Shown: in pieces, positions 62,048 to 64,000 of the stretch
How the letters are laid out: each line of letters begins with the position of its first letter
How positions within the stretch are numbered: the stretch's first letter is position 1
The notes under the pieces: generated by a model
What the model was told of the DNA's origin: nothing
What the model saw: only the letters and a program-made list of their open reading frames with translations
The model's database searches: none
Source of the DNA: Gammaproteobacteria bacterium
GTDB taxonomy: Bacteria > Pseudomonadota > Gammaproteobacteria > Steroidobacterales > Foliamicaceae
Reading direction: 5' to 3'
DNA: 64,000 nucleotides
Assembly: GCA_009845905.1 (NCBI GenBank)
Contig: VXYS01000009.1
Coordinates: 372,001 to 436,000 of the forward strand
Program-made: the position numbers and the translations under genes

Positions 62048-64000
62048 ATGAAGAAGACGGCTGCCGACCGGGGCATCGTCAAGCTGCCCGCGCTTGCGCC
62101 GCACCTGGAATTCCACGTCATCGGCGAACAGCAGACCCTGCTGGTTTCGGAGTCGTTCAATACGCTGCTGCACGGTGAAATCTATTGCAAGCTGCTGCCC
62201 GTGCTCGATGGCCGGCGCGAGCAGGAAGAGATTGCCGCCGTCCTCAAGGCCGGACACACCGCCTCGGAAGTTCGCGCGGCCATCGCTTCACTTGCCGCCA
62301 GGGGCTACGTAGTCTCCGGCGGGCATGGAATGGACAGGAGCCGGGCGGCCTACTGGTCGTCGCTCGGCGCCTCGCCGTGCCGGGCGGAGCAGAGCCTGGC
62401 GGAATCGCGCATCGAAATTGTGGGTGACGAGGGCCGTCTGGCACGGCATATGGAAGAACTCGGCGTCACCGCAGGGACCGCCGCGCCCAAGCTCACCGTG
62501 ATCGTTTGCGACGAGTATCTGCAAGAGCGCCTTGCGGAGGTGAATCGACACCGGCTTGAAACAGGTGTGCCGTGGATGCTGATGCGCCCCCGCGGCATAC
62601 AGCCGCTGTTCGGTCCCGTATTTCGGGCGGATGGAGAAGGACCCTGCTGGGCCTGCCTGGCTTACCGGCTTGGCGGTCACCAGGAAGTGCATCAGTTTCT
62701 CAGAAATGTCGTGGGCGAGAAGGCCGCCTTCAAACCGTTTGCCGCCGACCCCGTGCTGCTGGATGCGCTGTACGGGCTGATTGCGGCGGAAATCGTCAAG
62801 TGGCTGGTGCTGGATGAGGCGGCGCCGTTGCACGAACAGGCGATGACGATGGACATCGGAACGTTCACGAGTTCGCGCCACCGCGTCATGCGCCGGCCGC
62901 AGTGCCCGGCCTGCGGCGACGAAGACCTTTTCCGTGCGGACCGGGCGCCCGTGGCCTTGCAGCTGAAGTCCAGCCCCAGGGCCGTCAGCAACAGCGGTGG
63001 CGCGCGCACCGTGGCCCCGGAAGCAACGCTGGCGAAATACCGCCACCTGGTAAGCCCGATCAGTGGCGTCGTGACCTGGCTGAAGCGCACTACCGACGAG
63101 GCCGATTCCTGGCTGCATGTCTATTGGGCGGGAAGCAATCTCGGCATGAGGAGCCGGACCCTGAGTTCGCTCCGACGCAGCCTGCGGAGCAAGAGCGCCG
63201 GCAAGGGCAGCACGCGCGAGCAGTCGGAGGTCAGCGCGCTGTGCGAAGCCCTCGAGCGATATTCGGGCTGCCTTCATGGTGACGAGATCCGCGCCCGCAG
63301 GCGATTCACCGATTTTTCGGATGATGATGAGGCAATACACCCCAACGATGCGCAACTCTTCAGCGATACCCAGCTTGACAACGCCGAGAGCATCAACGCG
63401 AAGGGGCACCCGTACAACATCGTGCCTCCACGCATGGATCCCGATGCCGAACTGGACTGGACGCCCGTCTGGTCGTTCACGCAGCAGCGCCATCGCTATC
63501 TGCCCACCTCGATGCTCTACAGCATGGCCCCCGAACAGCGCGCCGCCGGCGACCTGATTGCCGACTCCAATGGCTGCGCCGCGGGCAACACCCTGGAGGA
63601 GGCCATACTGCAGGGCTTCTACGAACTCGCCGAGCGCGACGCCTTTGCCATCTGGTGGTACAACAGACTCAAGGCGCCGGCAGTGGATCTCGCCAGTTTC
63701 GACGACGAGTACCTCGCAACGGCTGCGGGCTACTACGCACGGTTTGAGCGGGACCTGTGGATGCTCGACGTCACCTCCGATATCGGAATTCCCGCATTCG
63801 TTGCGCTCTCGCGACGGCCCGATGCGGAAACCGAGGACATCATCTACGGTGCCGGCGCCCATGCCGACCCGCGTATTGCGGCCCTGCGCGCGGTTTGCGA
63901 ATTGAACCAGTGCCTTACCTGGCTGCCGCGCCCCGGAAGCCGCGACGGCCGGCCCATGATCGACGATCCGCTGGCGCTCTGGTGGTGGAAAACCGCCCGG
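62048..64000 (+). CDS. Fused E1-like/YcaO azoline cyclodehydratase (3' truncated by window edge)
   Basis: The frame is open for 651 codons to the last base; the C-terminus is outside. Residues 1 to about 300 form the leader-binding and E1-like part, with two zinc CxxC pairs (C200/C203 in GPCWACL and C286/C289 in QCPACGD). From about 325 the YcaO domain shows EQSEVSALCEALERYSG (391-407) and SNGCAAGNTLEEAI with ELAERDAFAIWW (507-537), the ATP/Mg-binding blocks. Such fusions convert Cys/Ser/Thr of a leader-bearing peptide to azolines. A short inverted repeat (62024-62036) precedes the start. The ribosome site is weak. Confidence 0.9.
   Translation, partial: MKKTAADRGIVKLPALAPHLEFHVIGEQQTLLVSESFNTLLHGEIYCKLLPVLDGRREQEEIAAVLKAGHTASEVRAAIASLAARGYVVSGGHGMDRSRAAYWSSLGASPCRAEQSLAESRIEIVGDEGRLARHMEELGVTAGTAAPKLTVIVCDEYLQERLAEVNRHRLETGVPWMLMRPRGIQPLFGPVFRADGEGPCWACLAYRLGGHQEVHQFLRNVVGEKAAFKPFAADPVLLDALYGLIAAEIVKWLVLDEAAPLHEQAMTMDIGTFTSSRHRVMRRPQCPACGDEDLFRADRAPVALQLKSSPRAVSNSGGARTVAPEATLAKYRHLVSPISGVVTWLKRTTDEADSWLHVYWAGSNLGMRSRTLSSLRRSLRSKSAGKGSTREQSEVSALCEALERYSGCLHGDEIRARRRFTDFSDDDEAIHPNDAQLFSDTQLDNAESINAKGHPYNIVPPRMDPDAELDWTPVWSFTQQRHRYLPTSMLYSMAPEQRAAGDLIADSNGCAAGNTLEEAILQGFYELAERDAFAIWWYNRLKAPAVDLASFDDEYLATAAGYYARFERDLWMLDVTSDIGIPAFVALSRRPDAETEDIIYGAGAHADPRIAALRAVCELNQCLTWLPRPGSRDGRPMIDDPLALWWWKTAR

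Noticed and set aside
1..64000. tRNA, rRNA, CRISPR arrays, insertion sequences, phage genes
   Set aside because: Gaps between genes were read on both strands; none showed a cloverleaf, spaced direct repeats, transposase or integrase.

Overview
The window is 64 kb of GC-rich, densely packed bacterial DNA. The gene content points to a gammaproteobacterium: E. coli-type gshA, the ppsR/ppsA pair, ybbA divergent from tesA, a pilMNOQ-aroK-aroB run divergent from a class A PBP, dgt, msrPQ and htpG. It also carries mevalonate-pathway genes, which most gammaproteobacteria lack, so an unusual uncultured lineage is likely (inference). No rRNA, tRNA, CRISPR array, insertion sequence or phage gene was seen, and no gene-free stretch exceeds 300 bases.

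Layout. 1-4.1 kb: the end of mvaD, a phosphomevalonate kinase, a DUF4399 lipoprotein, malate dehydrogenase and two small secreted proteins. 4.4-17.9 kb: gshA, a very divergent PEP carboxylase, a YbbP-type permease, an S9 oligopeptidase, ppsR/ppsA, ybbA and tesA. 17.9-24.6 kb (minus strand): pilM-pilN-pilO-pilQ-aroK-aroB-dgt, read as one run with several 4-base overlaps. 24.7-29 kb: PBP1A, citrate synthase and L31. 29-47 kb: msrA, a TPR/TonB-C protein, a TRAP-type binding protein overlapping an MFS permease, msrPQ, amtB-glnK, dacB with a HAD phosphatase and a CDP-alcohol phosphatidyltransferase, YggT, two tandem serine hydrolases, msrB, htpG and an L,D-transpeptidase. Four copies of a roughly 100-base palindromic repeat lie between genes here. 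47-50.3 kb: an MltD-like transglycosylase and a flavin halogenase-like protein.

50.4-64 kb is the most unusual region. It is a plus-strand run whose genes match the export and maturation parts of NHLP/TOMM-type RiPP systems: an RND exporter, a short NHLM-type membrane fusion protein, a C39-peptidase ABC transporter, a second NHLM-type ABC transporter, and a fused E1-like/YcaO cyclodehydratase that runs off the window end. The only leader-like sequence is the N-terminus of a 433-residue protein whose remainder is a terpene-cyclase-like alpha/alpha toroid. Next to it is a fusion of an AlkB-type diiron hydroxylase with a GlnE-like nucleotidyltransferase domain that has lost catalytic residues. 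No ordinary short precursor peptide is visible. This looks like an undescribed leader-guided pathway in which the leader-bearing protein is itself enzyme-sized.

Elsewhere the genes form recognisable sets: PEP/pyruvate/TCA metabolism (mdh, ppc-like, ppsA/ppsR, gltA), methionine sulfoxide repair (msrA, msrB, msrPQ), cell-wall synthesis and turnover (PBP1A, PBP4, L,D-transpeptidase, MltD) and nitrogen sensing (glnK-amtB).
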